A stretch of 64,000 bases of DNA from CAVRQM01 sp965246915 (lineage in GTDB: Bacteria > Pseudomonadota > Alphaproteobacteria > Acetobacterales > Acetobacteraceae). The translations under genes and the position numbers were made by a program. Where the stretch lies: the NCBI GenBank assembly GCA_965246915.1, contig CBDFGB010000015.1, positions 124,001 through 188,000 on the forward strand, in the 5' to 3' direction. Shown here one piece after another: positions 7,401 through 16,027 of this stretch. Position 1 is the stretch's first letter; every line of letters begins with the position of its first letter. Below the pieces are notes generated by a model. The model was not told the origin of the DNA and ran no database searches. It worked only from the letters and a program-made list of their open reading frames with translations.

Positions 7401-8645
7401 ATGATTTTGGGCAGGCGGTCAGCGTTGAAGGCCGGCATTTGGGCGGGGGCGGCGCTCGCGGCACCCGCGGTCATGCGGCACGCGGCGCTGGGGGCCGATC
7501 CGATCAAGGTCGCCGGGATCCATGACGCGTCGGGTGGACTCGATATCTACGGCCAACCGATGGTCGCCTGCCTCGACTACGCGGTGGCCGAATGCAACGC
7601 TGCTGGCGGCCTGCTCGGGCGTGAGGTCCAACTCATCACCTACGACCCACAATCCAACATCCAGTTGTACACGCAGTTCGCGACCCAGGCGGCGACCAAG
7701 GATCGCGTCGCGGTGGTCCACGGCGGCATCACTTCGGCCTCGCGTGAGGCGATCCGGCCAATCCTGAAGCGGTTCAACACGCTGTATTTTTATAACACGC
7801 AGTATGAGGGCGGCGTTTGCGACCGGAATATCTTCTGCACGGGATCGACACCCGCGCAGAACGTCAACAAGCTGGTGCCGTACGTGCTGCAGAACTGGGG
7901 CAAGAAGATCTATGTGGTCGCCGCCGACTACAATTACGGACAGATCACCAGCAAGTGGATCAAGAAATACACCGTGGAGGGCGGCGGCGAGGTCGTCTCG
8001 ACCGATTTCTTCCCGCTCGATGTGACGAACTTCGGGCCGGTGATCAGCAAGATCCAGGCGGCCAAGCCGGATGCCGTGATCTCCGCCCTGGTCGGCGGCG
8101 CGCACGTCTCGTTCTACCGCCAATGGGCCGCTTCCGGAATGAAGAAGCAGATCCCGATGGCCTCGACCACGCTCGGCGGCGGGAACGAGAGCATCCTCCT
8201 GAGCCCGGAGGAAGGCGACGGCATCGTCTCCGCGTTCAGCTATTTCCAAGAGGCCGACACGCCCGAGAACAAGGCATTCCTGGAGAAATTCCACGCGAAG
8301 ATGGGACCGAAGGCGCCGTATCTGGGCGCGGAGCTGGCGATGCGGACCTATGTCGGATTCCAATTGTGGGCCGAGGGCGTGAAGCGGGCGAAGTCGATCG
8401 ACCGGACGAAGATGATCGAAGCCCTCGAAAGCGGCATCTCGCTCGACACGCCGGCGGGCAAGACGGTGCTGGATCCCAAGACTCATCACACGACGGTCGA
8501 CGTGTTCCTTGCCAAAGTCGCCAATCACGGCTTCGAGGTGATCGCGACGTATCCGCAACAGCCACCAGTGGACACCGCGTCCGTGTGCGACCTGGCCGCC
8601 CATCCGAACGAGAACAAGCAGTACGTGGTCGACATCAAGGTTTGA
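7401..8645 (+). CDS. Urea/amide-type ABC transporter substrate-binding protein
   Basis: 414-residue periplasmic binding protein of the UrtA/AmiC/FmdD type (type I fold). The N-terminus MILGRRSALKAGIWAG carries a twin-arginine motif and hydrophobic core, so export by Tat is likely. The mature part has the family pattern GGLDIYGQPMVACLDYAVAE and later VHGGITSASREAIRP. An AGGGG ribosome site precedes the ATG at 7401. It heads a gene set of two permeases, two ATPases and an amidase, so the ligand is probably urea, a short amide or a related nitrogen compound rather than branched-chain amino acids. Confidence 0.88.
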   Translation: MILGRRSALKAGIWAGAALAAPAVMRHAALGADPIKVAGIHDASGGLDIYGQPMVACLDYAVAECNAAGGLLGREVQLITYDPQSNIQLYTQFATQAATKDRVAVVHGGITSASREAIRPILKRFNTLYFYNTQYEGGVCDRNIFCTGSTPAQNVNKLVPYVLQNWGKKIYVVAADYNYGQITSKWIKKYTVEGGGEVVSTDFFPLDVTNFGPVISKIQAAKPDAVISALVGGAHVSFYRQWAASGMKKQIPMASTTLGGGNESILLSPEEGDGIVSAFSYFQEADTPENKAFLEKFHAKMGPKAPYLGAELAMRTYVGFQLWAEGVKRAKSIDRTKMIEALESGISLDTPAGKTVLDPKTHHTTVDVFLAKVANHGFEVIATYPQQPPVDTASVCDLAAHPNENKQYVVDIKV

Positions 8646-8685
8646 ACGGCACTCTACGTGTTTGTCGTTGTGGGCCGTAAGCAGG

Positions 8686-8771
8686 GCCCTCACCCCGGTC
8701 CTCTCCCAGAGGGAGAGGGTGCAGAACGCTTTGCTTGTCCCTCTTCCTGTGGGAGAGGGCGTGGTGAGGGC
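8686..8771. repeat. REP-like structured element between binding-protein and permease genes
   Basis: Outer arms GCCCTCACC (8686-8694) and GGTGAGGGC (8763-8771) are perfectly complementary. They enclose further CTCTCCC/GGGAGAG pairs. The element sits between the binding-protein stop and the first permease start. In other transporters such structures protect the upstream message and raise binding protein relative to permeases; that role is inferred here. Confidence 0.65.
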
Positions 8772-8797
8772 ATTGCCCGCCGGCCGGCGAAGACCTA

Positions 8798-9664
8798 ATG
8801 GACTACGCTGCCGTCGTCGCCCTCCAGATCGCCAGCGGCGTCGCGACCCTCGTCGTCATCAGCCTCGGTCTGGCCGTGGTGTTTGGCATGATGCGAGTGA
8901 TCAACCTCGCGCATGGCGAATTCCTCATGCTTGGCGGCTACAGCGCCATCCTCGCCCACGGCGTCGGCGTGCCGATCTGGGTCTGCCTGCTGCTCGTGCC
9001 ACCAGTCGTCGTCGGCCTGATCGGCGTCGTCGTCGAGCGCCTGCTTATTCGACGACTCTATGGGCGAATGATCGACACGATGCTCGCGACATGGGGGCTG
9101 TCGCTGTCGTTGATCGGCGCGGTAACCATGGTTTTCGGCAATTCGGTCGAAGGCGTATCCGCCCCGGTCGGGAGTTTTCCGATCGGCCGCTTTCGCGTCT
9201 CGGGTTACGACCTTTTCCTGATCGCCGCGGCAATCGTCCTCTGCGCTGCGCTGTGGGCGGTTCTGCGCTTCACCCGCGTAGGCCTCATCGCACGCGGCAC
9301 GATGCAGAACAGCGCCATGGCCGCGACGCTCGGAGTCGCGCCCGAACGGGTGTATGCCGTGACATTCGCCGCTGGTGCCGCGCTGTCGGGCCTCGCCGGA
9401 GGCCTGATCGCGCCGATCGCGGGCGTGCTGCCGACCATGGGAACGGCATACATTGCAAAAGCCTTCATCACCGTCATCACTGGTGGTGCCGCGGTGCTGA
9501 CGGGCACCTTGAGCGCGTCCGCACTGCTCGGCACCGTCGCCACGGTGGGAACGTTTCTGACAACGCCGGTATTCGGCGAGGTCGCGCTTCTGCTGGTCGC
9601 GATCGTGCTGCTTCGGCTGCTGCCGACCGGCATCACCGGCCGCGTGTTCCGGCGCGCGCTGTGA
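8798..9664 (+). CDS. ABC transporter permease, LivH/UrtB family
   Basis: 288-residue inner-membrane permease with about eight hydrophobic segments and the family signature GMMRVINLAHGEFLMLGGY near residues 30-50. The short cytoplasmic loop MAATLGVAPERVYAVTF probably contacts the ATPase. It is the first of four genes joined by 4-bp overlaps. It forms the channel with the next permease. Confidence 0.92.
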   Translation: MDYAAVVALQIASGVATLVVISLGLAVVFGMMRVINLAHGEFLMLGGYSAILAHGVGVPIWVCLLLVPPVVVGLIGVVVERLLIRRLYGRMIDTMLATWGLSLSLIGAVTMVFGNSVEGVSAPVGSFPIGRFRVSGYDLFLIAAAIVLCAALWAVLRFTRVGLIARGTMQNSAMAATLGVAPERVYAVTFAAGAALSGLAGGLIAPIAGVLPTMGTAYIAKAFITVITGGAAVLTGTLSASALLGTVATVGTFLTTPVFGEVALLLVAIVLLRLLPTGITGRVFRRAL

Positions 9665-10638
9665 TCAGGACGGGACTCCCGATCGCTTGCGTGATCGCGC
9701 TGGCCGCCGCCGCCTGCATCGTCTTGCCGCATACGATGGAGTTGTTCGCGCTGATCAACGCGACGGTGTTCGTCAGCATGAGTGTGCTCGCGCTCAGCCT
9801 CGCGCTCATCTGGGGATTTGGCGGCATCCTCTGCTTCGGCCAGACCGCCTTTTTCGGTCTTGGCGGGTATGCCTACGCCATCGCCGCGCTGAATTTCGGG
9901 GACACGACCTGGGCCGTTCCGGTCGCACTTGTCGTCCCCACGGCCGCTGCCGCCGTGCTCGGCGGCTTGATGTTCTACGGCCGGATCAGCGACGTCTACA
10001 TGGGTGTCATCACCCTGACCGTGACGCTGATCCTGAACAAGTTCGTCAACTCGACGGCCGGTGACGAATGGACCATCGGTGACGCGCCGCTCGGGGGGTT
10101 CAACGGCATTCCGTCAACGCCGCCCCTGAACATGCCGTTCGCGCCCGACATGCCGCTGGCACCCGACCAAGTCTTCATCGTTGCGGTCTGCTGCCTCGCC
10201 GCCTGCTACGTCATCGCGAAACTGGTGCTTCGTACTCGGTTCGGCCGCGTCTGCGCCGCGATCCGCGAAAACGAACAGCGCGCCGAGTTACTCGGCTACG
10301 ACGCCCGACTGCACAAGACGGCATTGTTCGCGCTCGGTGGTCTGATGGCCGGGCTTGCCGGCATACTGTTCGCCAATTGCGTCTTCGTAAGCCCCACGAT
10401 GTTCTCGCTCGCCTATGCCGGACAGGTCATCATCTGGGTACTGGTCGGCGGACTTGGCACGCTGGTGGGTCCGGTGCTCGCCTGCGTACTGGTGCAATTG
10501 CTGACGACCTATGCCGGATCGCTGCCAAAACTTGACCCGAACCTGCTGCTGGGCGTCGTCTTCATGGTCGCCGTCGTTGCCGTGCCGCGCGGCCTTCTGC
10601 CGACCGCGACCAGTGCATTGGCGCGGTTGCAACAGTGA
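9661..10638 (+). CDS. ABC transporter permease, LivM/UrtC family
   Basis: 325 residues from a GTG at 9661 that overlaps the previous stop (GTGA). It contains the LivM-type GFGGILCFGQTAFFGLGGYA segment and the coupling loop AIRENEQRAELLGYDARLHK. About nine hydrophobic stretches are visible. It pairs with the LivH-type permease. A longer frame runs upstream through the previous gene, but only the part from 9661 shows family similarity. Confidence 0.92.
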   Translation: MIRTGLPIACVIALAAAACIVLPHTMELFALINATVFVSMSVLALSLALIWGFGGILCFGQTAFFGLGGYAYAIAALNFGDTTWAVPVALVVPTAAAAVLGGLMFYGRISDVYMGVITLTVTLILNKFVNSTAGDEWTIGDAPLGGFNGIPSTPPLNMPFAPDMPLAPDQVFIVAVCCLAACYVIAKLVLRTRFGRVCAAIRENEQRAELLGYDARLHKTALFALGGLMAGLAGILFANCVFVSPTMFSLAYAGQVIIWVLVGGLGTLVGPVLACVLVQLLTTYAGSLPKLDPNLLLGVVFMVAVVAVPRGLLPTATSALARLQQ

Positions 10639-11348
10639 TCCCGCTGCTTGAGACTCGCGGCTTGTCGATGAGGTTCGGCGGCGTGACGGCGGTGGACCGC
10701 GTCGATCTTTCCATCGCCGAGGGTGAGTTGCGTTGCCTGATCGGCCCCAACGGCGCCGGCAAGAGTACGCTGTTCAAGTGCCTGACCGGCCAGTTGAGGC
10801 CGACCTCCGGAAAGGTGTTCTGGCGCGGCCGCGACGTCACCGGTCTTGATAGTTTCGTCCTGGCCCGCGCCGGAATCGGGATCAAGACGCAGGTTCCAAG
10901 CCTGTTCGACGGGCTCTCGGCGCTCGAGGGCGTGACGCTCGCCGCGCGGCGCACTCTCGGCGAACGCGCCGCCCGATCCCGTGCCCGCAACGCGCTTGAA
11001 AGGCTCGGTGTCGCCGGGCTCGCGGAGCGGCTGGTCGGAGAACTCGCGCATGGCGAACGGCAGCTGGTGGAACTGGCCACCGTCATCGCGCCGGAGCCGG
11101 ATCTGATCATCCTCGACGAACCGACCGCCGGCATGACGGCGGAGGAAACGAGGCGCACCGCCAAGGTGATTCGAGAATTGAACGCACATCACGCGATCGT
11201 CGTGGTCGAGCACGATATGCCGTTCATCCGCAGCCTCGCGCGAACGGTGACCGTGCTCCACCAGGGCCGCGTCCTGAAAGAGGCTTCGGCGCACGAAGTC
11301 TTCGCCTGCCCGGTCGTGCGCAACGTGTATCTCGGCCGCGCCGCATGA
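10635..11348 (+). CDS. ABC transporter ATP-binding protein, LivG/UrtD family
   Basis: 237-residue ATPase with Walker A GPNGAGKST (about 37-45), a signature region reading AHGERQLVELA in place of the strict LSGGQ, and Walker B LIILDEPTAGM. The LivG-type switch segment VVVEHDMPFIRSLA follows. The start is a GTG overlapping the LivM stop by 4 bp. It energises the amide-type importer together with the next gene. Confidence 0.92.
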   Translation: MIPLLETRGLSMRFGGVTAVDRVDLSIAEGELRCLIGPNGAGKSTLFKCLTGQLRPTSGKVFWRGRDVTGLDSFVLARAGIGIKTQVPSLFDGLSALEGVTLAARRTLGERAARSRARNALERLGVAGLAERLVGELAHGERQLVELATVIAPEPDLIILDEPTAGMTAEETRRTAKVIRELNAHHAIVVVEHDMPFIRSLARTVTVLHQGRVLKEASAHEVFACPVVRNVYLGRAA

Positions 11349-12034
11349 TGACCGTCGAGGACCTGCGCTCCGGATACGGCCGTATCGGCGTTCTGGACGG
11401 GGTGGCGCTCCATGTCGGGACGGGCGAGTGCGTCGGCATTCTCGGCCATAACGGCATGGGCAAGTCCACGCTCATGCGGGCGATCATGGGTCTGCTGCCG
11501 GCCTGGACCGGGCGTATCACGTTCGACGGCGCCTCGATCGAGAAGCTGCCGGCGCATCGGCGCGCCCGCGCGGGCATCGCGCTTGTGCCACAGGGGCGGA
11601 TGATCTTTCCGGGTCTGTCGGTGCGCGACAATCTGCGCTTCGGCGCCGCGGCAAAGTCGCTCGAGGACATCGAGGACGCACTCGAAGAATTTCCCGAACT
11701 GCGCCGGCTGCTCGACCGGCCAGGCGGCGCGCTGTCGGGCGGCGAGCAGCAGCTACTGGCCCTCGCGCGCGCTTTGTGCGGCAAACCTCGCCTGCTATTG
11801 CTAGACGAACCGACCGAGGGGATTCAGCCGTCTATCGTCGAGGCAATCGTCGAGCGGATTTCGCATCTGCGCGTCACGCGAGGTCTGTCCGTTCTTCTCG
11901 TCGAACAGAACCTCGATTTCATTCGCGGCTTGGCCGATCGCGTGCTGGTGATCCAGCGCGGCCGCATCGTGCGGGAACTCGACCACGACGCCGTGGGCGA
12001 CCCCGCGCTCGAACATGAATTCATCGGCGCATAG
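11345..12034 (+). CDS. ABC transporter ATP-binding protein, LivF/UrtE family
   Basis: 229-residue ATPase with Walker A GHNGMGKST (about 35-43), LSGGEQQLLALARAL and Walker B LLLLDEPTEGI followed by QPSIV, the LivF/UrtE hallmark. The ATG overlaps the LivG stop. The amidase ATG lies 13 bp beyond the stop, so enzyme and importer are probably one transcript. Confidence 0.92.
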   Translation: MMTVEDLRSGYGRIGVLDGVALHVGTGECVGILGHNGMGKSTLMRAIMGLLPAWTGRITFDGASIEKLPAHRRARAGIALVPQGRMIFPGLSVRDNLRFGAAAKSLEDIEDALEEFPELRRLLDRPGGALSGGEQQLLALARALCGKPRLLLLDEPTEGIQPSIVEAIVERISHLRVTRGLSVLLVEQNLDFIRGLADRVLVIQRGRIVRELDHDAVGDPALEHEFIGA

Positions 12035-12047
12035 CAAAGGAACGACG

Positions 12048-13577
12048 ATGCCCATCACGACGGTCAAGGCGCCCACGACCGACCAGCTGCGCGACGTGGC
12101 TGCCGATCTGGGTTTCTCATTCTCCGATAGCGAGCTGGCGGAACACCACGCCGCGCTGCTGCCCTCGGTCGAGGCATACAACCTCATCGACCGGATGACC
12201 GACGAATTGCCGATGGTCACCTACCCGCGCACGCCGGGCGTATTTCCGACCGAGGCGGAAAATCCTCACGCAGCTTGGTATGTCAAGACGACGATCAAGG
12301 GTGCATCGGACGGCAAGCTCGCCGGCAAGACGATCGCGATCAAGGACAATATCTGTGTCGCCGGCGTGCCGATGATGAACGGCGCGGCGACCCTCAAGGG
12401 CTACGTCCCCGACGTCGACGCGACCGTGGTGACGCGCATACTCGACGCAGGTGGCACGATCCTGGGCAAGGCCGTGTGCGAATACTTCTGCTTTTCGGGC
12501 GGCAGCCACACCAGCGCGTCCGGCCCGGTCCACAACCCGCTGCGCCGCGGTTATTCCGCGGGCGGCTCGTCGTCGGGCAGTGCCGCGCTGGTGGCCGCCG
12601 GCGAGGTCGACATGGCGCTCGGCGGCGATCAGGGCGGGTCGATCCGCATGCCTGCGGCGTATTGCGGCATTTACGGCATGAAGCCCACGCACGGACTGGT
12701 GCCGTACAGCGGAATCATGCCGATCGAACTGACGCTCGATCACACCGGCCCGATGACCGCGACGGTCGAGGACAACGCTTTGATGCTTGAGGTGCTGGCC
12801 GGTCCCGACGGCCTTGATCCCCGGCAATATGGGGGACAGCCGCAGCCATATCGCGAGGCGCTCGGCAAGGGGGCCGCTGGCCTGCGGGTCGCGGTGATCG
12901 AGGAGGGGTTCGGCTGGCCGCAATCGCTCGCCGCGTCCGATCTCGTGGTGCGGGAGGCGGCGGATCGCCTGCGCGGCCTGGGTGCCACGGTCGAGACGGT
13001 TTCAATCCCGATGCATCGCATCGGCTCGGCGATCTGGCTGCCGGTCGCGGCCGAGGGCGCCACGGTGCAGATGATGCATGGCAACGGTTTCGGCTTTAAC
13101 TGGCAGGGCCTTTACGTGACGTCGCTGCTGGACGCGCACAGCGCTTGGCGGACGCGCGCCGACACGCTGTCTGACACGCTGAAAAGCACAATGCTGTTGG
13201 GCCACTTCATGACGACGCAGCATCGCGGGCATTATTACGCCAAGGCGCAGAATCTTGTCCGCCGCCTGCGCGCCGCGTACGACGCGGTGCTCGCCGATTA
13301 CGACCTGTTACTGATGCCCACGCTGCCGTTGGTTGCGACCAAACTCCCGGAGGACGACGCTCCGATCGCCGAGGTGCTTGCCCGGGCGTTCGAGGTTTTG
13401 CCGAATACGGCCCCGTTCGACTGCACGCACCATCCCGCGATGAGTGTGCCCTGCGGCATGGTCGACGGCCTGCCGGTCGGCATGATGCTGGTCGGCAGGA
13501 TGTTTGACGAGACGACGATTTATCGCGCTGCCGCCGCGTTTGAGGCGGGCGTGGCGTGGAAGACGATCGTGGGGTAG
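12048..13577 (+). CDS. Amidase-signature enzyme
   Basis: 509-residue hydrolase of the amidase-signature family. It has the Ser-cisSer-Lys triad: Lys in GKTIAIKDNICV, the Gly/Ser-rich GGSSSGSAALVAAG loop, and the nucleophile region GGDQGGSIRMPAAYCG. An AAAGG site lies upstream of the ATG at 12048. Directly following the importer genes, it most likely hydrolyses the imported amide to acid plus ammonia, supplying nitrogen. Exact substrate unknown; urea-amidolyase or acetamidase activity are alternatives. Confidence 0.9.
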   Translation: MPITTVKAPTTDQLRDVAADLGFSFSDSELAEHHAALLPSVEAYNLIDRMTDELPMVTYPRTPGVFPTEAENPHAAWYVKTTIKGASDGKLAGKTIAIKDNICVAGVPMMNGAATLKGYVPDVDATVVTRILDAGGTILGKAVCEYFCFSGGSHTSASGPVHNPLRRGYSAGGSSSGSAALVAAGEVDMALGGDQGGSIRMPAAYCGIYGMKPTHGLVPYSGIMPIELTLDHTGPMTATVEDNALMLEVLAGPDGLDPRQYGGQPQPYREALGKGAAGLRVAVIEEGFGWPQSLAASDLVVREAADRLRGLGATVETVSIPMHRIGSAIWLPVAAEGATVQMMHGNGFGFNWQGLYVTSLLDAHSAWRTRADTLSDTLKSTMLLGHFMTTQHRGHYYAKAQNLVRRLRAAYDAVLADYDLLLMPTLPLVATKLPEDDAPIAEVLARAFEVLPNTAPFDCTHHPAMSVPCGMVDGLPVGMMLVGRMFDETTIYRAAAAFEAGVAWKTIVG

Positions 13578-13590
13578 CGACGTCACGCCC

Positions 13591-14010
13591 CTAGTCGTCC
13601 CCAGAACTGTGGAACAGCGGAGCCGTGTCCGTATAAAGGCGCACCGATGTCACACGCCCGTCGTCATCCCGGTCGGTGAACGCCACGGCACGCAGAGTCA
13701 CCGGGTCACCGTTGTCAGCCCGGGTGTAGTGATTCAGTGCCTCGAGCGCGAACGCCGCATCGGATCCGTAGATATTTAGAAGGTCGTGCTCGAGGTCCCC
13801 GAACGTTGCCCAGTAACGGCTCAACCCATCGATAACGGCATGCCGTCCCACGCTGGGCGTGGCATTATTAAATTGCAGAGAACATTCCGTGGCCAGATAG
13901 TTTGAGTAAGTGTCGACATCCTTCGCGTCCAGCGCAGCAAGGTAGCCGAGGTACCACGCATATGCTGAGGGAGAAAGCTGGTTGATTCGAAGATTCTCGG
14001 TCTTCATCAC
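13591..14010 (-). CDS. SnoaL-like / NTF2-fold protein
   Basis: 139 residues of the NTF2/SnoaL superfamily: an N-terminal helix pair (YLAALDAKDVDTYSNYLA), a central ATPSVGRHAVIDGLSRYW segment and a C-terminal sheet ending VRLYTDTAPLF. No catalytic residues can be named. It is convergent with the amidase gene and divergent from the Mn-catalase gene, so it may belong to neither unit. Confidence 0.7.
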   Translation of the reverse strand: MMKTENLRINQLSPSAYAWYLGYLAALDAKDVDTYSNYLATECSLQFNNATPSVGRHAVIDGLSRYWATFGDLEHDLLNIYGSDAAFALEALNHYTRADNGDPVTLRAVAFTDRDDDGRVTSVRLYTDTAPLFHSSGDD

Positions 14011-14074
14011 CGTATATCCTTGTACCTATTGCCGAATTACGTATTCCTGCCCCTCTGGTTTCTCGGCGAGGCAG

Positions 14075-14099
14075 AGAACTCCTGGTGTCCTCCGCCGTT
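14075..14099 (+). promoter_or_regulatory. Candidate EcfG-type (general stress) promoter of Mn-catalase
   Basis: AGAAC at 14075-14079 and CGTT at 14096-14099 are separated by 16 bp, close to the alphaproteobacterial EcfG pattern GGAAC-N16/17-CGTT with one -35 mismatch. It lies about 33 bp before the Mn-catalase start. Inference from pattern and from frequent EcfG control of such catalases. Confidence 0.35.
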
Positions 14100-14131
14100 G
14101 ACCGCGCGACTCAACGCCAGGAGAGCGCGCG

Positions 14132-15049
14132 ATGTTCATGCGGATCGACAAGCTGCAGGCTGAACTACCACCCCCGCTGAGGGCAGATCCGAACGAAGGC
14201 GCGGCGCTGCAGGAACTGCTCGGCGGCAAATACGGCGAGATGTCGACGCTCGGAAACTATATGTTTCAAAGCTTCAATTTTCGCAGCAAAGCGAAGTTGC
14301 GTCCGTTCTATGCGTTGGTGGCCAGCATCACCGCCGAAGAGATGGGGCACGTCGAACTTGTCAGCAATGGCGTGGCGATGTTGAACAATGGCCCCGCGGG
14401 CGACGAGACGGGCGACGAGGACATCACGGACTCGCCGTTCTCCGGCATGAAGGACATTCGGCTCGCGGCGGGATTCCTGTCGAATGCGGGTGGCGCGACG
14501 CCGATCAATAGCAACGGCGCGTCGTGGAACGCGGATTTCGTCACCACGACGGGGAATGTGATCTTCGACCTGCTGCACAATTTCCACCTCGAGTGCGGGG
14601 CCCGCATTCACAAGCTACGCGTCTACGAGACGGTCTCCGACCCCTGCGCGCGGGAGGTGTGCGGATATCTGCTGGTGCGTGGGTCGGTGCATGCGCACGC
14701 CTATGCGTTGGCGCTGAAGCACCTCACGGGCGTCGAGATCGAGAAGATGCTGCCCACGCCAAACATCAACCTGTCGAAGATACCCGAGTCGGCAAAGTAT
14801 CTGGACGAAGGCTCGCATCGTCGGCTGTATACGTTCAGCCCCGACGACTACAAGGAGATCGCCGCGATCTGGGGCGGCGGCGAGGGCGCGTTGCCGGGTG
14901 ATCCGCCGGGCAAGCTGGAGGTCGTCGACGGTCACCCCGACGGCGGCAAGATCCACGACCTGACGGGCATGGCCTCTGCGTTCACGCCGGATTACGCGCC
15001 GGAAGAAATGTTCGAGATTGCAAAAAAGTTGTATAAGAAGTCGCGCTGA
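14132..15049 (+). CDS. Manganese (non-haem) catalase
   Basis: 305-residue di-manganese catalase that dismutates hydrogen peroxide in the cytoplasm. Ferritin-like helices carry the expected ligands: Glu in GKYGEMSTLGNYMFQSFNF, Glu-x-x-His in TAEEMGHVELV, Glu in NFHLECGARIHKLRVYE, and His in RGSVHAHAYALAL. Length matches the family. A possible general-stress promoter lies upstream. Stand-alone gene. Confidence 0.92.
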   Translation: MFMRIDKLQAELPPPLRADPNEGAALQELLGGKYGEMSTLGNYMFQSFNFRSKAKLRPFYALVASITAEEMGHVELVSNGVAMLNNGPAGDETGDEDITDSPFSGMKDIRLAAGFLSNAGGATPINSNGASWNADFVTTTGNVIFDLLHNFHLECGARIHKLRVYETVSDPCAREVCGYLLVRGSVHAHAYALALKHLTGVEIEKMLPTPNINLSKIPESAKYLDEGSHRRLYTFSPDDYKEIAAIWGGGEGALPGDPPGKLEVVDGHPDGGKIHDLTGMASAFTPDYAPEEMFEIAKKLYKKSR

Positions 15050-15373
15050 GCCCTCTGCCGCCGAACCCTTTCCTTCCCATGCGCGGGGCTCTCCGCTCCC
15101 CCGCGCATGGCGTCATTTATGGGCATCCTGCCACCAAGACGGGCTGTGGCAAAACCGACGCAGGGACAAATCAGCTTCGCAGCCCAACAACGCAGGCGAA
15201 GATGGTCATAGGTCGTCGTGGAGGACCCCTGTGCTCACGCCGGGGCCGGCTCTGCCCTCCACTGTATCAAACAGGTCATCCGGCAGAATATCAAACATCG
15301 GCAGTCTGAATTTTATCACGCAGCGCGCCCGGCTCTCGAAAGCCGACCTAGACGCTGCGTGTCGCGCCATCCC
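15050..15373. other. Intergenic stretch, no gene seen
   Basis: 324 bp between the convergent Mn-catalase and pncA genes. Short frames exist, but none has family similarity or a good ribosome site. The first 60 bp contain a GCGGGG/CCCCGC pairing around 15079-15107 that could serve as terminator. No repeat or RNA gene was recognised. Confidence 0.5.
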
Positions 15374-16027
15374 TCATGCCAAAACCTCCGCGCTCTCGAC
15401 GAAACTTACGCCCAGCCCTTCCAATCGCCGCCGCGCCGCATCCACCGTCGTGCCGCCATCCTTGTGCGGCAGGCCGATGCCGCGCGCCGCATCCTCGACC
15501 ACCACCACGGAAAACCCCAGCCGCGCGGCATCCTCGGCCGACCACGCGACACAGAAATCCGTCGCCAAGCCCACCAGGAACACCCGCAAAAACCCGCGCT
15601 CGCGAAGATATCCTTCGAGGCCGGTCCGCGTTGCCCGGTCGTTCTCGAAGAACGCCGAATAGCTGTCGATCGCCGGATGGAACCCCTTGCGCAGCACCAT
15701 CTCGACCCGCGTCAGATCCAGATCGGGGTGCAACTCGGCCCCCGCCGTTCCCTGGATCGCATGGTCAGGCCATAACACTTGGGTCCCATACGACAGCTCG
15801 ATCGTCTCATAATGCGCGCGGTCGTGCGTCGAGGCGAACGAGGCGTGGCCCGGCGGGTGCCAGTCCTGCGACGCGAACGCGTGCAGGAACGGCCCCGATA
15901 GCAGGCGGTTGATGACCGGCACCACCTCATGCCCATCAACGACCGGCAGTTCGCCACCCGGCATGAACGTGGGCTGCACGTCGATCAGCCCCAGCGCGTC
16001 GCGCGTCGGGTCGATACGGATGGTCAT
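15374..16027 (-). CDS. pncA: Nicotinamidase / pyrazinamidase
   Basis: 217-residue isochorismatase-fold enzyme that converts nicotinamide to nicotinate in NAD salvage. The triad is visible: Asp in ALGLIDVQPTF, Lys in MVLRKGFHP, Cys in GLATDFCVAWSA. The metal-binding segment is SQDWHPPGHASF. The chosen ATG (16027) overlaps the nth stop (ATGA); a longer in-frame extension lacks similarity. Coupled behind nth. Confidence 0.92.
   Translation of the reverse strand: MTIRIDPTRDALGLIDVQPTFMPGGELPVVDGHEVVPVINRLLSGPFLHAFASQDWHPPGHASFASTHDRAHYETIELSYGTQVLWPDHAIQGTAGAELHPDLDLTRVEMVLRKGFHPAIDSYSAFFENDRATRTGLEGYLRERGFLRVFLVGLATDFCVAWSAEDAARLGFSVVVVEDAARGIGLPHKDGGTTVDAARRRLEGLGVSFVESAEVLA

Noticed and set aside
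7419..8693. 424-codon minus-strand frame across the binding-protein gene
   Set aside because: Antisense shadow with no domain; the plus-strand gene has signal peptide, ribosome site and family motifs.
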